Source: Pipra filicauda (lineage: Eukaryota; Chordata; Aves; Passeriformes; Pipridae). Taken from it: a DNA stretch of 64,000 nucleotides. The position numbers and the translations under genes are program-made. The stretch lies in NCBI RefSeq assembly GCF_003945595.2, contig NW_024104285.1:124001-188000 (forward strand), written 5' to 3'. Shown here one piece after another: positions 1-12,155 of this stretch (positions are counted from its first letter, which is position 1; each line of letters starts with the position of its first letter). The notes under the pieces are model-generated. The model was not told the DNA's origin. It was given only the letters and a program-made list of their open reading frames with translations, and did no database searches.

Positions 1-217
1 AACATCTTAATATTGAATGTGTTACTCCTTAAAACAACAGCTCTGGCTTCTCCTCTCTCGTTCCCTCTGTGGAAGCCAACTGGAAGCAGTTGCTGTCACA
101 TTCTATGCACCTTTGCAACACACAGCAGTCCTTCCCTGAGAGGCTGGGAGGCTGTACAGTACTTTTAAATACATAAATTATATTAAAATATCTGAAATAT
201 TGGTAGGCAAATTACTT
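1..217. other. AT-rich single-copy DNA, no feature seen
   Basis: The left edge of the window holds no open frame of note and no repeat that I recognise. It runs directly into the first CR1 fragment. Confidence 0.5.
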
Positions 218-499
218 CAAACTGAAAGAGAGTAGGTTTACTAGATATTAGGAAGGAATTCTTTACAGCCTTTAAGAAATTCTTTAAAGCCCACCATTTT
301 AAAGAGTGGGCAGGCTCTGGCACAGGTTGCCCAGAGAAGCCTTGGCTGCCCCATCCCTGGAAGTGTCCAAGGCCAGGTTGGACGGGGCTTGGAGCAACCT
401 GGGATAGTAAAAAGTGTCCCTGTCCATGGTAGGAAGTGGAATCAGATGATCTTTCAGATTCTTTATGACCCAGGCCATTCTATGATTTTATTGATTCTA
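218..499 (+). mobile_element. CR1 LINE fragment, 3' end
   Basis: This is the 3' end of a chicken-repeat-1 (CR1) non-LTR retrotransposon in plus orientation. Visible landmarks, in order, are an AAACTGAAAGAGAGTAGGTT start, the GGCACAGGTTGCCCAGAGAAGC core, the block about a dash of GTGTCCAAGGCCAGGTTGGA and GGAGCAACCTGGG, and a tail like ATTCTATGATTTTATTGATTCT. CR1 copies are usually 5'-truncated, and this one keeps only the last part after the reverse-transcriptase frame, so it is inactive. Compared with the CR1 copy at 49150-49424 it carries extra sequence at about 257-305, including a 14-base near-perfect direct duplication (257-270 and 278-291). The tail is degraded, which suggests an old insertion. 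Confidence 0.93.
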
Positions 500-1509
500 A
501 ATACCTAAATACTACTATAGAAAAGAGTTATTACTATATCTAATGTAAGCTGTGTTTTATAGGGCTTTATAGTGCATGAAAAAGAGATGCAGATTTTGGT
601 TCACTTTTAGTCGTGTGTCCACCTGCAATAATTATTTTTAGTGAGTCATTTGTCAAAGACTAAATGAACTAATTTACATCATACAAGAGCAAAGACCAAA
701 TACAATTCTAGATGTGTTGTTGTGTATATTATCACTTAGAACATCTTGCACACAGATAATTCTTTAATGGAATTGAAATGTTCAGATTTTAGAGCCATTG
801 GTTAGAGCTCAGCACAAGAACTGGAGGATGCAAATCCTAGGAATAGCGATTTTCACAACATCATTCCACTAACATGTTTTACACTAGATTGATTGTATGC
901 CTTGCTTCTTCTTAGTGACAATATAAACCCAGTCCCAAACCCCTTGGAGTTAAGCTTTAATAAAGAAAGGGCCTGCCCAATGTAAATGTAGTTCACAGGT
1001 TAAATTCTAAGGTCTAACTGTATCGCTGCTGTTCTCAGTCAAGTTTATTATTTTATTATACTTCCTATTGATTGTCATCATCACCCTATTGACTGGCTGT
1101 GTACAGTGCATGAGACAGTTCAGAGGAATCAATAAAGCTGTGGGTAAACCGTGGGGATCTTGGTGGGGAACAGGATGAGTTGCCTAATGGTGCCTACAAA
1201 AACACCTTTCTTTTGTTTTCCACTCAGAAATAAATGAACCACGAGAGAAAAGCAGATCTAGGTGCCTTCTGAAAACTTACTTATACATTAGAAGGATATA
1301 CTTGACAATTCATCATTTCACAAAGCAAAATAGGCAGTTAAGGAATTTATCTTTAAGTATGATAATGGTACCATGTAGCTCAGCATCAGAAAGCACTGGA
1401 TGCTGTGGTCAGGGTAGGGAGGAAACCATCCTCAGGACAACTTTATCCTGCATGGCTTTTACATGGATCACTCCGTACCACATGATCCAGCATTGCAGAT
1501 GGACAGTGG
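500..1509. other. AT-rich non-coding DNA, no feature seen
   Basis: Single-copy-looking AT-rich sequence. A short open frame of 77 codons at 1302-1535 runs into the following CR1 scrap and has no recognisable family. I see no RNA gene or repeat family here. Confidence 0.45.
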
Positions 1510-1580
1510 ATGTCACAGACTCATGTAAATTTTGAGGTTGGAAGGGACTTGTGGAGGTCAGCTTGTCCAACCTAGGTGTA
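1510..1580 (-). mobile_element. CR1 LINE scrap (reverse orientation)
   Basis: The stretch GAGGTTGGAAGGGACTTGTG followed by GAGGTCAGCTTGTCCAACCTA matches the reverse complement of the extreme 3' end of CR1 elements. That end normally reads as a TTGGAAGGGACC...GGTCATCTAGTCCAACC block on the opposite strand. The terminal short repeat is degraded (CACAGACTCATGTAAAT). Only about 70 bases remain, so the subfamily cannot be assigned. Confidence 0.7.
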
Positions 1581-4500
1581 AATCACTAGGTAAGATATCT
1601 AGCACACTGCTAGATACTGGAATAATTAAAAAATAAAAAGCTAGGATAGGTAAGTTGGAAGGTTTTAATGCCTATTCCAAGAATATTTTCCTATAGTGGG
1701 AAAAGATTAACTCAAAAATTATTTTTTTGGATATAAGGCCTACCATGAAACTAGGTAGTGTGAATAAGCATATATCCCACATTAATATTCCACAATGCTC
1801 TAGCTCATGCTTATGACATAGATTTTAATATGAACAGAAAAGAAATCCAATTAAATCATTCTTATAACAGTGCTTAATGAAAACAGGTCCTTTTTTAACA
1901 GAAGACTAAATGTCTAAGCTTTAAGACTTATTTTTCTTAAATATAAACCTGCAAAAATTGATCTAGTTGTCAGTTAGTTTTACAGTTTCTTGATTTATTC
2001 TACACAAATGCAATTTACTTCAATGTTTCTGTTGCAAACACTTCGTATTTTTGATTTTTCTTGTTATGATGCAACATAAACATCTGAGGAGAGAATTCCT
2101 AAATCTCTTCCAACTGAATTCATACTGTACAGAAACGTCCCACAGTGTGGCTCTGAGTACCCATTCCTAAGCCACGCACTGAAACCCCATCCAGAGGAGA
2201 CCAGGTTGTAAATCTGTCCATTAAAAATCTAAGATTCCTTCCAAAGGAGTTGTTCAGAGCTCGAGTGGGTGCTCTCAACCCTCAGTCTGTGAAGGGCATT
2301 AGTTATGTGGCAGCTCCAGCGTGCAACCCTAATCCACTATGGCAGGACACCATGTAATGGTGTTTTATAGCCTCAGACAAATTTATCCAAATGAAAGATT
2401 TAACAGCCTTCATGACCTGAGACACTTCTAAGTTTTTTTTTTTCCATTCACTGGTCTGCCCAGGTCAACTCACACCTACTGATTTAATATAATGTACCCA
2501 GCAAGGGAGATGGTGTTCCACAAAGATGAGACCAAAGTGTCAGGTAGCATGAAGAGCACTGATCAGCAGAACAGAGCCTTTCAACTCCACTCTGCCTGCT
2601 ATTAAAATCAAACCAAGAAATGAGAGGCTTTTATCGTCATTCAACCTGGAGTACTGGCTTAAAATAGAATCTAATTTTGGCTGGTATCAAATATTTTAAC
2701 ATTAAAGGTTCTATTAATACCATTCAATAATATATGCCTTTTTAAAATATTACACATAGGTCAATTTTTGATTAAGATTAAAACTTCCCTATGAGAAATT
2801 ACTTCATTCTGCTCTCTGATTAATATAACAGTCTATTTTTCATGTGTTTAAATAAATAAGTATGAGATTGTATCAAAGGGGTGAGTCTAACTATATGAAA
2901 ATATATTGCACGTGGAAGTCCATCGAATTTTAGCTGCAATTCCAGCAGTGTCGCTCCTGCATTGCTGTAGGAATATAGAAACTAAGTGGCACAGATCCTT
3001 CCCTGTGAAAACCTTCCTCTGCACCAGCAGAATGTCAAGATTTCCAGTCACATTTTTAACACCAAGACTACGTTTTCTCCTTAGAAGAAAATTACCACCA
3101 TACAGCCCCACATCTTTCATCAGATGGTGTTCTTCACATATTTGATTCGGCATTTATGAGCTTGCTTTTAGCTAGGAGTTTATTATTATCCATTTATAGG
3201 AAGCCGACAAACTAGTAAATTATGTATCTGAAAGCCCTGCTGGCTGACATTTTTAAAGTTCATTGGATTATATTTTATTTTTTTACAGAGTAGAAATTTG
3301 TTGCAAACACTCAAGATCTGATAACTGATTCCCATTTAGATGTCATTGAGACATGAGTGCAATGTATTTTCATTAATATTTCATTGTGTAAGTGTTCCTT
3401 GCTCTGACATTGCCATCTTGTAGTTATTTGTCCCACATCTAAAGAGCAACTTGTAATCAGATGGGTATATTGGACTTCATTATCTGTCACCACACATCCT
3501 TAGCATAGAGAAGGTTATTAAGTTATAATTGCTTTTGGTTTTCCCTTACGGGAAGATGAAGAATATATGACAATATATGGACTCATTAAAGAACAAAAAA
3601 GAGGTTGACAACAAGCATAAAACTGTCAAATACATCAAAATTCTGGATTCAAACCTTTTATTTCCACTCCTGCTGTTTTTTTTATAGCCTGATGGGCCCA
3701 GGACATTAAGGAACTCATAGAACATGTAGATGGGGTCACGAGTGAGCAGCTGCTGGGGTTAAATCATGACACTACTAAATACAGCCCATATTCAATTAAT
3801 AAATGAAGACAAGCTACATTTTGACTGTAACAGAACCAATGGTGATTAATTTGTGATTTTATATCAAAATGCTAGTTTTTAAAAACCAAATGTGACAACA
3901 CAAGACGCACAATAGCTACAAGTCAATATATTTAAAAAAAAAATAAAATTCTTGGTTTTGCTTTTTAAATTGACATCAATATACCAAATAAAAAATAAAT
4001 GGTAGTACCTGGTATATCAGGTGAGTTCCTGAATTGTTGCAATAATTAGGACCATAACTTGTAGATGCAGATCTAGTTTTTTTTCCTCATCCTCTATCAG
4101 AAGAAGTTTTGCTTTGTGTTACATCAAGGAAAATAACATAATCCAGAGTTCAATGAGAACGAAGAATCTCACTTTAAATAACAGCAATGGAAAGTAATAT
4201 TTAAGGTTTCTCAATAAAAAGTTTCTATTTGTCTACCATTAAGAATTTTATAGGTAAAGAAAGAGAACCTTTCACACTTTATCATACACAGGGCTGATAT
4301 TGTCTACTAAAGTTCCCAGTGAAGTAGCATTTTGGAAGGAGTTAAAGGAAATGTTAAAGCTAACTAGAAGATAACACTGACACTGCACATCTTCCATGTT
4401 TTCCATTTCAATATTCAGATTGATCTTTAGCTGATGTTTATGCTGTAGGAGCCAAGGAGGATCCCAGGTGAGTCTGCAGCAGCATCTTTCCATCCTGGGC

Positions 4501-5968
4501 AAGGCAGAGCTCAGTGATCAGAGTTTCCAGGTACAAACTGGGTCTACAACATACCTCTCATTTCCCTTCCTCCACCAACTCTTGCTCCCTCTGTAAAGAA
4601 GAAGTAGATGTCATAAAACAAGTTATTTTGATGCTTTGCCATCAGGAAATTTTAAATTTGCCATACAAATCCTTCACAGTTCCTGTAAGGCTTCCTTAAG
4701 TCCTCATAGAGTTACCCAGCCACTAAATATATTGTATTATATTTCCACTTTATAGTGTGCAATAGATTTTTTGTATTAGCAATAACTAACTGCATTGTGG
4801 AAGTTATTGAGGGAACAGCTGCAGAATTTGAATCCTGTGCGGGAATGAATTGGTGCTTCTGGCACAGGGGAAGGAATAAAAAGTGTTTGGGGCCTCTGGG
4901 AAGTTTCTGCTGAAAGAACAACACTAAAATAATTTCAGCTGTTACCTTTTGGTTTCAGTCCCAAGTCCAAGCCTCGCTCCTCTAAAGTGAAGCTCCACAT
5001 TGTCTGCAGGCTCCAACTGCTCCCTCTCCAAGGCTATATTTGCTCTGTTCCGATTTTTCCACCCCCCAAGGATCTGTACTAGATACTGCACAGACAGCTG
5101 GGGAGGCATGGGCTGGATGGCCCCCTGTTAGAACACACTTAATCAGACATGGACAGGAGGCACCATGTCAATTATCTTCTTTTCCTTTATTCTTGTTGCC
5201 ACAGCAGGTTTGTACACACCGTGGCCCATGCGATAAATGCCCACAAATACCTGTAGGGTAAAAAACACTTTGTGATAAACAGAGAGGCAAGACCAGTGGT
5301 GAGCCATGTTGGGAATGGCAGAGGCAAATGTAATAGAAAAACTTACTGTATTTCATAGAAAGCAAATGATGCTCAGCTGTAATCATCCTGGGGGCTGATA
5401 TCACATTTACCAGCTTAAATCACAACCCACTGCATTGAAATGAGTGATGTGATCAATACTGGAGTCAGCAAGAATGAAATAATGACTATATCCACACTCT
5501 TGAGTCTGAGGTTTGTACACAGAGCTCCAGCATCTTCATTGTGCTGCCATTTACTGAAAAAAGAAATATGCTCCAGTAATCAGAGCAGCCAGTGATGTCC
5601 TGTCACCAACAACCTACATTCACACAGTCCCGCTTGTGCCCACAGAGTCAGTAGGATTGTGTGTACATGTAACCAGTGTTTGCTGTAATAACTGTGAGTT
5701 CTCTTGTTTTCAACATGATTCACTGCCATCTCTTAATTTTATATTTAATTATTTTGGTTATATTATTGTGTAAGATCACTTTTGGGAATAAATATATAAG
5801 GACGAAAAAATCATCTTTTTTAAGAGAATTCATACAACTATATAAATAATATTATAAATATAAATATCATTAAGAGTTATATAAAGCAATTCTTAAAATA
5901 AAAAACTCTAATGGATATTTCTGACTACACTGGCTTTATTATACTTCAGTTCTTCTTTTTTCTTTAAG
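1581..5968. other. AT-rich non-coding DNA, no gene seen
   Basis: About 4.4 kb of AT-rich sequence with only short, unrelated open frames on both strands (88 codons at most). Homopolymer runs of ten or so bases occur near 2435 and 3930. A possible LTR end at about 3748-3768 is listed separately. I see no splice-flanked exon with coding character, no RNA gene and no recognisable CR1. Confidence 0.45.
3748..3768 (+). mobile_element. Possible LTR 3' terminus remnant
   Basis: The bases CTGCTGGGGTTAAATCATGACA resemble the 3' terminus of the bird LTR family also seen at 45692-46270, whose sense-strand end normally reads like GGCTGGGGTTAAACCACGACA. A preceding GAGTGAGCAGCTG is also similar to the family. 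I could not extend the match further upstream, so this may be a tiny remnant, a related LTR family, or chance. Confidence 0.25.
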
Positions 5969-6064
5969 ATTCTTACTTTGAAAGCAAAATGACCCAGGAA
6001 GGACCTGACATTCTCAGCTTTCATCAGGCCATTCTCTGCATGTCCATCCAATGTTTCTCAAAAG
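5969..6064 (+). other. Exon-like stretch with splice-site context (unproven)
   Basis: A pyrimidine-rich run ending TTTTTTCTTTAAG makes a good splice acceptor just before 5969. A good donor (AAAG followed by GTACAG) lies after 6064. The 96 bases between are open in one frame, giving about 31 complete codons with a plausible codon mix; the frame includes SYFESKMTQEGPDI early and ends near CMSIQCFSK. The open frame continues past the donor to 6204, so the donor is not needed to keep it open. I do not recognise the peptide. It could be an exon of a gene spanning this window, an exon of a non-coding RNA, or a coincidence; short open frames with splice-like edges are common in 64 kb of AT-rich DNA. 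Confidence 0.18.
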
Positions 6065-9000
6065 GTACAGAGTACTTTGAGCTGTTGATTGTGCAGCAGG
6101 TGGTTAATAATGTGATGTTCCTTACTGGTACCATTCCCTCTTTTGTCAAGCTCGTTAGAGAAAACCAGAAAGCAGATCCAAACCACCACTTTAACAATTC
6201 TTAATATCAGTTTTCAGACATTTTAGATAACGTGGTTTTTGGTTTTTTTTTTGAGAAGGCACATAACAATCATTGGTTTAGCAGGAGCTGAGCCACCTTC
6301 AGAATTATAAGACAAAACATCACAAAACAATTGGCATTTCAGTGTAACAAAATGCCAATTCTCGCATTCTGGAATGTTTCCTTGGAAATTGAACAGAATA
6401 CTTTGGGGATCTGTTTATTAAATTTGTCCCACATAGACTCTGACCTTTCAAAACACGTGGCAAATCACTCTCAGGAGTGACTTATTTTGGCTCTGACCTC
6501 TCCCTCTGACCTTGGGAGAAATGCTTTACGTAGACACAGCAGAACAGCTCTATTTCTTTTATTCTTTGAAATGGGAGAAACAATAATTTTTGAATATTCA
6601 TACAGTTCTCTTTAAATATATATGCAGAGCAGACAGTTGCATGAGACTTCTACAATTCTTTATCATTCACCATATAGGTCAGTAGAAAACATTCATAATT
6701 TAGATCCAATTTCCATCTTTGCAAGCCCAGAGAACACAACTTCTGACACTGACTTGTATTAAAAAAGGTAGAATATGAGCTGCTATTGTTCATTTATAGG
6801 GCAGCAATTATGCATGGAACTATTTCACTGGAATTCTACATTTATAACTTCTGCTTTCCTTCTCTTTAAATGTATTGATTTTGTCAAGTGTTACAAATGG
6901 ACCCCACAGACTGCTATGGTTGGGGATGCACAGTCACTAGTGTAGCTTGTTTTGGATTCCTTGTAATGGTTAAATTTTAATTATTGCAGCTGGAATTATC
7001 TTTCACAAATCTCTCCCATGTTTTTGGAAAAGTCTGAGTTGATCTGATTCCAGCAACGAAGAAAGAAATAATACCACTGAGCTGATTATATTACTTCTTT
7101 CAGGACATATGGAAGGTTTTCCCTTGGCCCTTGATTTGAAACAGAACTGGAAAGTTGATGGGATGAATCTCAATGCAATGAAAGAGATTCTTGAATTTTT
7201 CCTTACGAGAAGACATTCACATTTTATATCATTAGACCTCTAAAAATCACCAGTTGTACATAATTGCTAACCTTTCCTTTGGAGTTTCCTGATAGCATTC
7301 CAAGCTCTGTGTACACTGAGCAGGACCAGAAGTCAGATTTCAATCCCACTTACAGGTCCTTGAAACATGAAAGGCAGAAGATAAACAGATACACACATAT
7401 ACCAAGGTGATAATGTATATAAATATTGGGTTTCTTGCAATAATTTTAGAAACCCCAGTGTATTAATGAATAATTACAGAAGCAAACAATAAAACCTAGG
7501 AAGATTAACAAAGCCTACTGATTGTTTTGGTGCAAAAGCTGAAAAGAAGTTGTAAAATCAAAAGATGGGGGTCAAAAATACAATTTATTCCATGTATCAC
7601 AAGCTGCCAGCAAACAAAATCTTGCCCTACCAATCAGATTCCAGTTACTGCTAATTTTTTTGGGAAGTGTTGGCAACAAGGACTTAGGTTAGGGTACTCT
7701 AGGTTGTATCATCCTTTGGGCTCCATTCAAAGGGAGCTGCTTGAATTTCTCTAGTCTCTATTCCAAGCTTTGATCTTTCTCCTTCCTTTAGATGTTTGCC
7801 CCATTCTACTTTTCAGGTGGTTAATTTGCTATTTTTACTTACTTTTCAAAGTCTCTGTCTCCCTTTGGCTAATGCAGAGCTTATGTCTGAAATAAGACAG
7901 TTTTACAATCTCACGTTTTCAACAACACAAAGATGAGCAAGAAAGAAATAAAACCTGAATAGTTGAATAGTCTATTTTTTAGCTGTTTCACTGACAAATT
8001 AAATACAGGTCTTGTTGCTCTGAGAGACAAAAGTTGTTCTAATATGAGCAAAATTTTCTGAAGATGTGTTTAATACAGAGAGAATGTGAGAAGGCAGGAA
8101 CAAAACGTGCAGAAAAATGAATCCTTTGCTCATCCTCATAGAAACCTCTTGCCTCTGCTAAGGCATTTCATTCATGTACAGAATGCAAACATGAGAAAAG
8201 AAGTGGACAGGAGCCATTCAAGGGTGAAGATCAGTAAAATTCAGCTATTTTTATTGTGTCTGGGACTTTTCCACCAGAACTGAAGGAGGACTTTTGAGTC
8301 CCACCATCAGTCATAGACAAATACCGGAAGGACAGAAGATGGAACAGTGCTGTTCTGGAAAAGCAAACGTTCCAGCACATGAATTCTTTTGGCACACAGC
8401 TATTTTTGCTTTTCCTCCCTTCATTATAATGATAATAATCTGTAGCTTCTTATTTCCATGTCTCCAAAGCCTGAGTTTAAAGGCTCATTAATGCAGCATT
8501 GATACACATACAGACTCTTGGTGCATCTGTTCCAGCCCAAAGGCCAATCATATGCATCATAGAAGCCCAAAAATAATCTCTTTAATATATATGAGTGTTC
8601 TCATGTACCTGTACCTACATCTATGCCTTCAGAGCAGATCAGACATTGCTTAGCAATGCTGTGAGGGTCAGATTTTACTTTTCCTTATGACAGTTGTCAT
8701 GCTGATCCCCACACAAGCTGCAGACCGAAGCAGGCGTGCACATCTGATTCCTGAATTGCTGGTCGTAAGGAATCATAACAGACATTTGTTTGACAGATAA
8801 ATCCGAATATATTGGGAAAACACACACTGAGAGCACGTTTCATTTGACTGTTTCCATCATAGTCAGTGCTTTTTAGTTAGGGGATGCCTGAACAAACAAA
8901 GCAATGTTTGCTGGAGCTGATAGAAAAGATAGCTCTACCTGATATGAAATGCTGCCTCAACTAATATTGGTGAAAAGCAAGCTCTGTCCTTGCACTCAGC

Positions 9001-11076
9001 TTGTTGGAAGATGGAATTATGGCTGCCACAATCTCTGCTTCAACCAGAAAAAGAGAATAGGAGTGACATCTCCTGAACCCACACAGTTCAGCTGCTGCTC
9101 CTGCCTTTGCTACAACCTGCATGGGGACTGTGCAGTTTGGTTGAACTTTGGCTCTAAGCCACCTGTGTGTGCAAGGCTGGACAACAAAGCTCTTCTGAGA
9201 GGGAATAAAAGTCATACTTAATACCACATTAACTGAAATTCCTTACTGGTCTTACCTGGAAATTACAGGTAAATACATCCTTCAAAATTAAACTTGAAAC
9301 AGTAATGTGAGAAAAGATTTGAGAGCAGTGGAACCCTTGCACTTTGAGCACTCTACTACAAGCAGCCTTTAAATCAAGATATCATGTCAGATGATGCACA
9401 TTTTTCCAAGCCTCTCACTCTCTAAGCTGTTGGATTTTCACTTTACTTTCTACTATTACTTTTTTATTAGCAAAACTTAAATCCTGTTGAGAAGAGCTTA
9501 TTTAGGCTGAGCTGTCACCTTTAGCTTCAGAACATTAAGTCTTGACAAATGCTTCTTTTGAAGTCTGACACCTGTTTGTTTGGCATTTCCCACTTTCAGG
9601 AACTCACTAGACTATAATAATACTCAGCACAGCAGAAGTAAAGAGAATGAATTAAAGCAGAAATGCTTTCAGACGTGAAAGAACAATACAAAAGAACATC
9701 CCTTTGCTCGAGGTTCCTCAGTAGTTTTGAGAGGACCTCAGGAGAGCTCATCTCCAAGCTTTATGGGTTTTTTTCTGTAATGGGATTCTAATACCCATGA
9801 AACAACCCACAGTATCAGCCCCAGAGACCAGATAATTCTATCTTAAAACAGCTACAAATCAGCAGGAGGAACCAGGTTTCTCTGCAGACACTTTCAGAAG
9901 TACAGGGAAATATCCTAATTACTGTACCAAAATACCAGGTATCTGCTCCTTCTGTAACTAAAATGCTGGAGGAGAGTGGTTCATAAACATTATGATTCTG
10001 TTGGATTGTCCTTTACATTTGGCTTCATAAGGATTTTGATGGTAAATTACTTCAAATAATTATTTATCAGTTTGGGGGGGTTCTACATCTAGAAGGGAAC
10101 CCATAGCCCACTTAAATCAATGAAAATAACTCTCCTGAACTCTCCCTAAGCTTAGAGCAGACCCACAGGCAAGAGCCACAGTTTATTTTCCTCTGCCATG
10201 TATTTAGACACTGTACCTATGACTCTTCACTTTATTCACCAGAGTTTCAGGTAAGAATTTGCAACTGAAATTGAGGAATATAGTCATTAGGAACTGGACA
10301 CTTGAATTAATTCCTTTGAAAAATCCATCTCATCTGGATATTTCAACACCTGCTTTTAATCTTAAAAAATAGATTTTCTACAGACATTGCTTTTCCTATG
10401 GCCAACAACAAAACACACTAATATATTTTTGTGGAAAATTCATCATGATGGAACATATATTCAATTGTGTCCTGAAAACAGTAAGAATCTTAAACAAAAC
10501 CCATTAGATTTATTTTATTAAAGAAAGAGATTACAAAAACTCTTCCAAAACTAGGTTACAGGCAGCACTGCAATGATCCTTGAATTCTATACTAAAAAAT
10601 CGATTAAAATGTATAAGCAGCTATTTAGAATAGTTTCACACCACATCAAACTTTCTAATCAGACTGACCACCCTTCAGGAGTGTATTTTATAGCAATTTT
10701 AAGCAGTGCTTGTATCTACTGGGGATTTTGTTGGCCAGGCTGGCAGTATTATCCTTTTTAAGAGTACTCGGCACATTCTCTATTGCTAATATTGCTTTAA
10801 TCTTTTCCCAAATTTGCTAATCTGAAAAATCCCATACAAAGATGACACTTTGGTGAAAATTTAGCTCCAATATTTCAGGAGATCATGTAAATAAGATTAA
10901 AGAGCAAATGAATTTGTGGAGAAGATGAGCACATACCCAAAGGTGCAGAGCAGGGTTCCCCAGCCAGCTGTTTCAGAGGCAGCTCAGAGAAAACACAAAA
11001 CTTGTGCAGTTGCCAGATGTGTACATTCTAAACACTGAGAACATTAAAAAATAATGATTAGAAAATTATACAAAAC
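6065..11076. other. AT-rich non-coding DNA with one enhancer-like segment
   Basis: Roughly 5 kb without a supportable gene. Open frames reach at most 90 codons and none is recognisable. A perfect 11-base inverted repeat sits at 6329-6360. A segment around 8640-8900 is less AT-rich and carries several TGACAG-type motifs. Otherwise I see only scattered short A/T runs. Confidence 0.45.
6329..6360. repeat. Perfect 11-bp inverted repeat, 10-base loop
   Basis: The left arm AATTGGCATTT (6329-6339) is the exact reverse complement of the right arm AAATGCCAATT (6350-6360), separated by ten bases. The stem does not extend outward or inward. It is too short for a microRNA precursor by itself and may be a chance palindrome or an old small DNA-element relic. 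Confidence 0.6.
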
Positions 11077-11122
11077 CATCACAGAATATTCTGAGTTGGA
11101 AGGAACTCACAAGGATTAATAC
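11077..11122 (-). mobile_element. CR1 LINE scrap (reverse orientation)
   Basis: The sequence ATCACAGAATATTCTGAGTT followed by GGAAGGAACTCACAAGGAT is the reverse complement of the end of a CR1 element. The same end, in plus orientation, closes the long CR1 at 23783-24418 (GTGGGTCCCTTCCAGCTCAG followed by GATATTCTGTGGTTCTGTG). Only about 45 bases are recognisable. Confidence 0.75.
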
Positions 11123-11842
11123 ACAGCCATATACACTCACTGTATATATTTATAAGTTAAGCATCAAATCTTCTAAACTATTAAGATATCTGAAAACTTT
11201 ATATGAGTACAATATATTATTAATTACATGAAAACTATGACCTCTTGCAACTGTGTTGCTGCAGGCAGGGCTGTAAGGCCAATTTCATTATACAGGTGGG
11301 TGCTTCAACTTTTATTTAACATTGGCAGTTTTTAACTGGTGGGCTCAGATTTACATTGCTGAATGAAGGACTTAAAGCAAAGTACACCTCTTCTTAATTA
11401 GCTGAATGATCCACAAAGCATTTCATGCCTGAACAAATATAATTGAAACAATTGAAATCATATTAGCCATGCAGGGAATAATCAAACTCTTGGTGAACAC
11501 TGGTCACTCTTCTAATTTTGCAACAAAAACGAAAAACCAGCAATGCTGTAAAGCATTAACATTTTATAGCCCAAAGCACTATTCTGTTTTCAACTATAGA
11601 ATTTCTTAGAAGACATTCCTCAAATTATGCTCAACCAGAAATCATAACTAAGAGAGACATTTCTCATACCGCTGCCCTTATCAGAAGGCTTTGGAATACA
11701 AAATTATTAATCAAACATTAATCTTTTCTAGAGGAAAAAATAATAATGAATTAAAAAAAAATTCCAGAAGCAAATGAGTAAATTAATCTCAAGCTTATGT
11801 TATTCTTCAAAGGATAAAATAATGAAATGAGGATTGAAGTAC
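11123..11842. other. AT-rich non-coding DNA, no feature seen
   Basis: AT-rich sequence between two CR1 fragments. No open frame of note, no RNA gene and no recognised repeat. Confidence 0.45.
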
Positions 11843-12155
11843 TACCAACCCTCTGTCAGAGGCAGGGTAGGTTGCTCCAAGCCCTATCCAACCTGGCCTT
11901 GGATACTTCTAGGGATGGGGCAGCCACAGCTTCTCTGGGCAACCTGTGCCAGGGCCTCCTCACCCTCAGAGGGAAGAATTTCTTCTCAATATCTAAAGTA
12001 AACCTGCCTGCTGTCGCCTTAAGACCATTCCCCCTTGTCCTGTCACTCCCTTGTCCAAAGTCCCTCTCAGCTCTCCTGGAGCCCTTTCAGGCACTGGAAG
12101 GGGCTCTAAGGTCTCCCCATCACCTGGTTTTCCCCAGGCTCTCATCCCAAACACG
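11843..12155 (-). mobile_element. CR1 LINE fragment (reverse orientation)
   Basis: This is the reverse complement of a CR1 3' region. It shows GGTTGCTCCAAGCCCTATCC, the CCTTGGATACTTCTAGGGAT block, CAGCTTCTCTGGGCAACCTG, GAAGAATTTCTTCTCAATAT and CCCCCTTGTCCTGTCACTCC, then the GGAGCCCTTTCAGGCACTGG region. The usual first bases of the reversed 3' tail are replaced by a short deletion-bearing version (CTCTGTCAGAGGCAGGGTAG), so the distal tail is mostly lost. Similarity fades in the CCCCAGGCTCTC area near 12150. The 120-codon open frame over 11827-12189 and the antisense frame over 11993-12385 are by-products of this repeat and its GC-rich flank, not genes. Confidence 0.92.
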
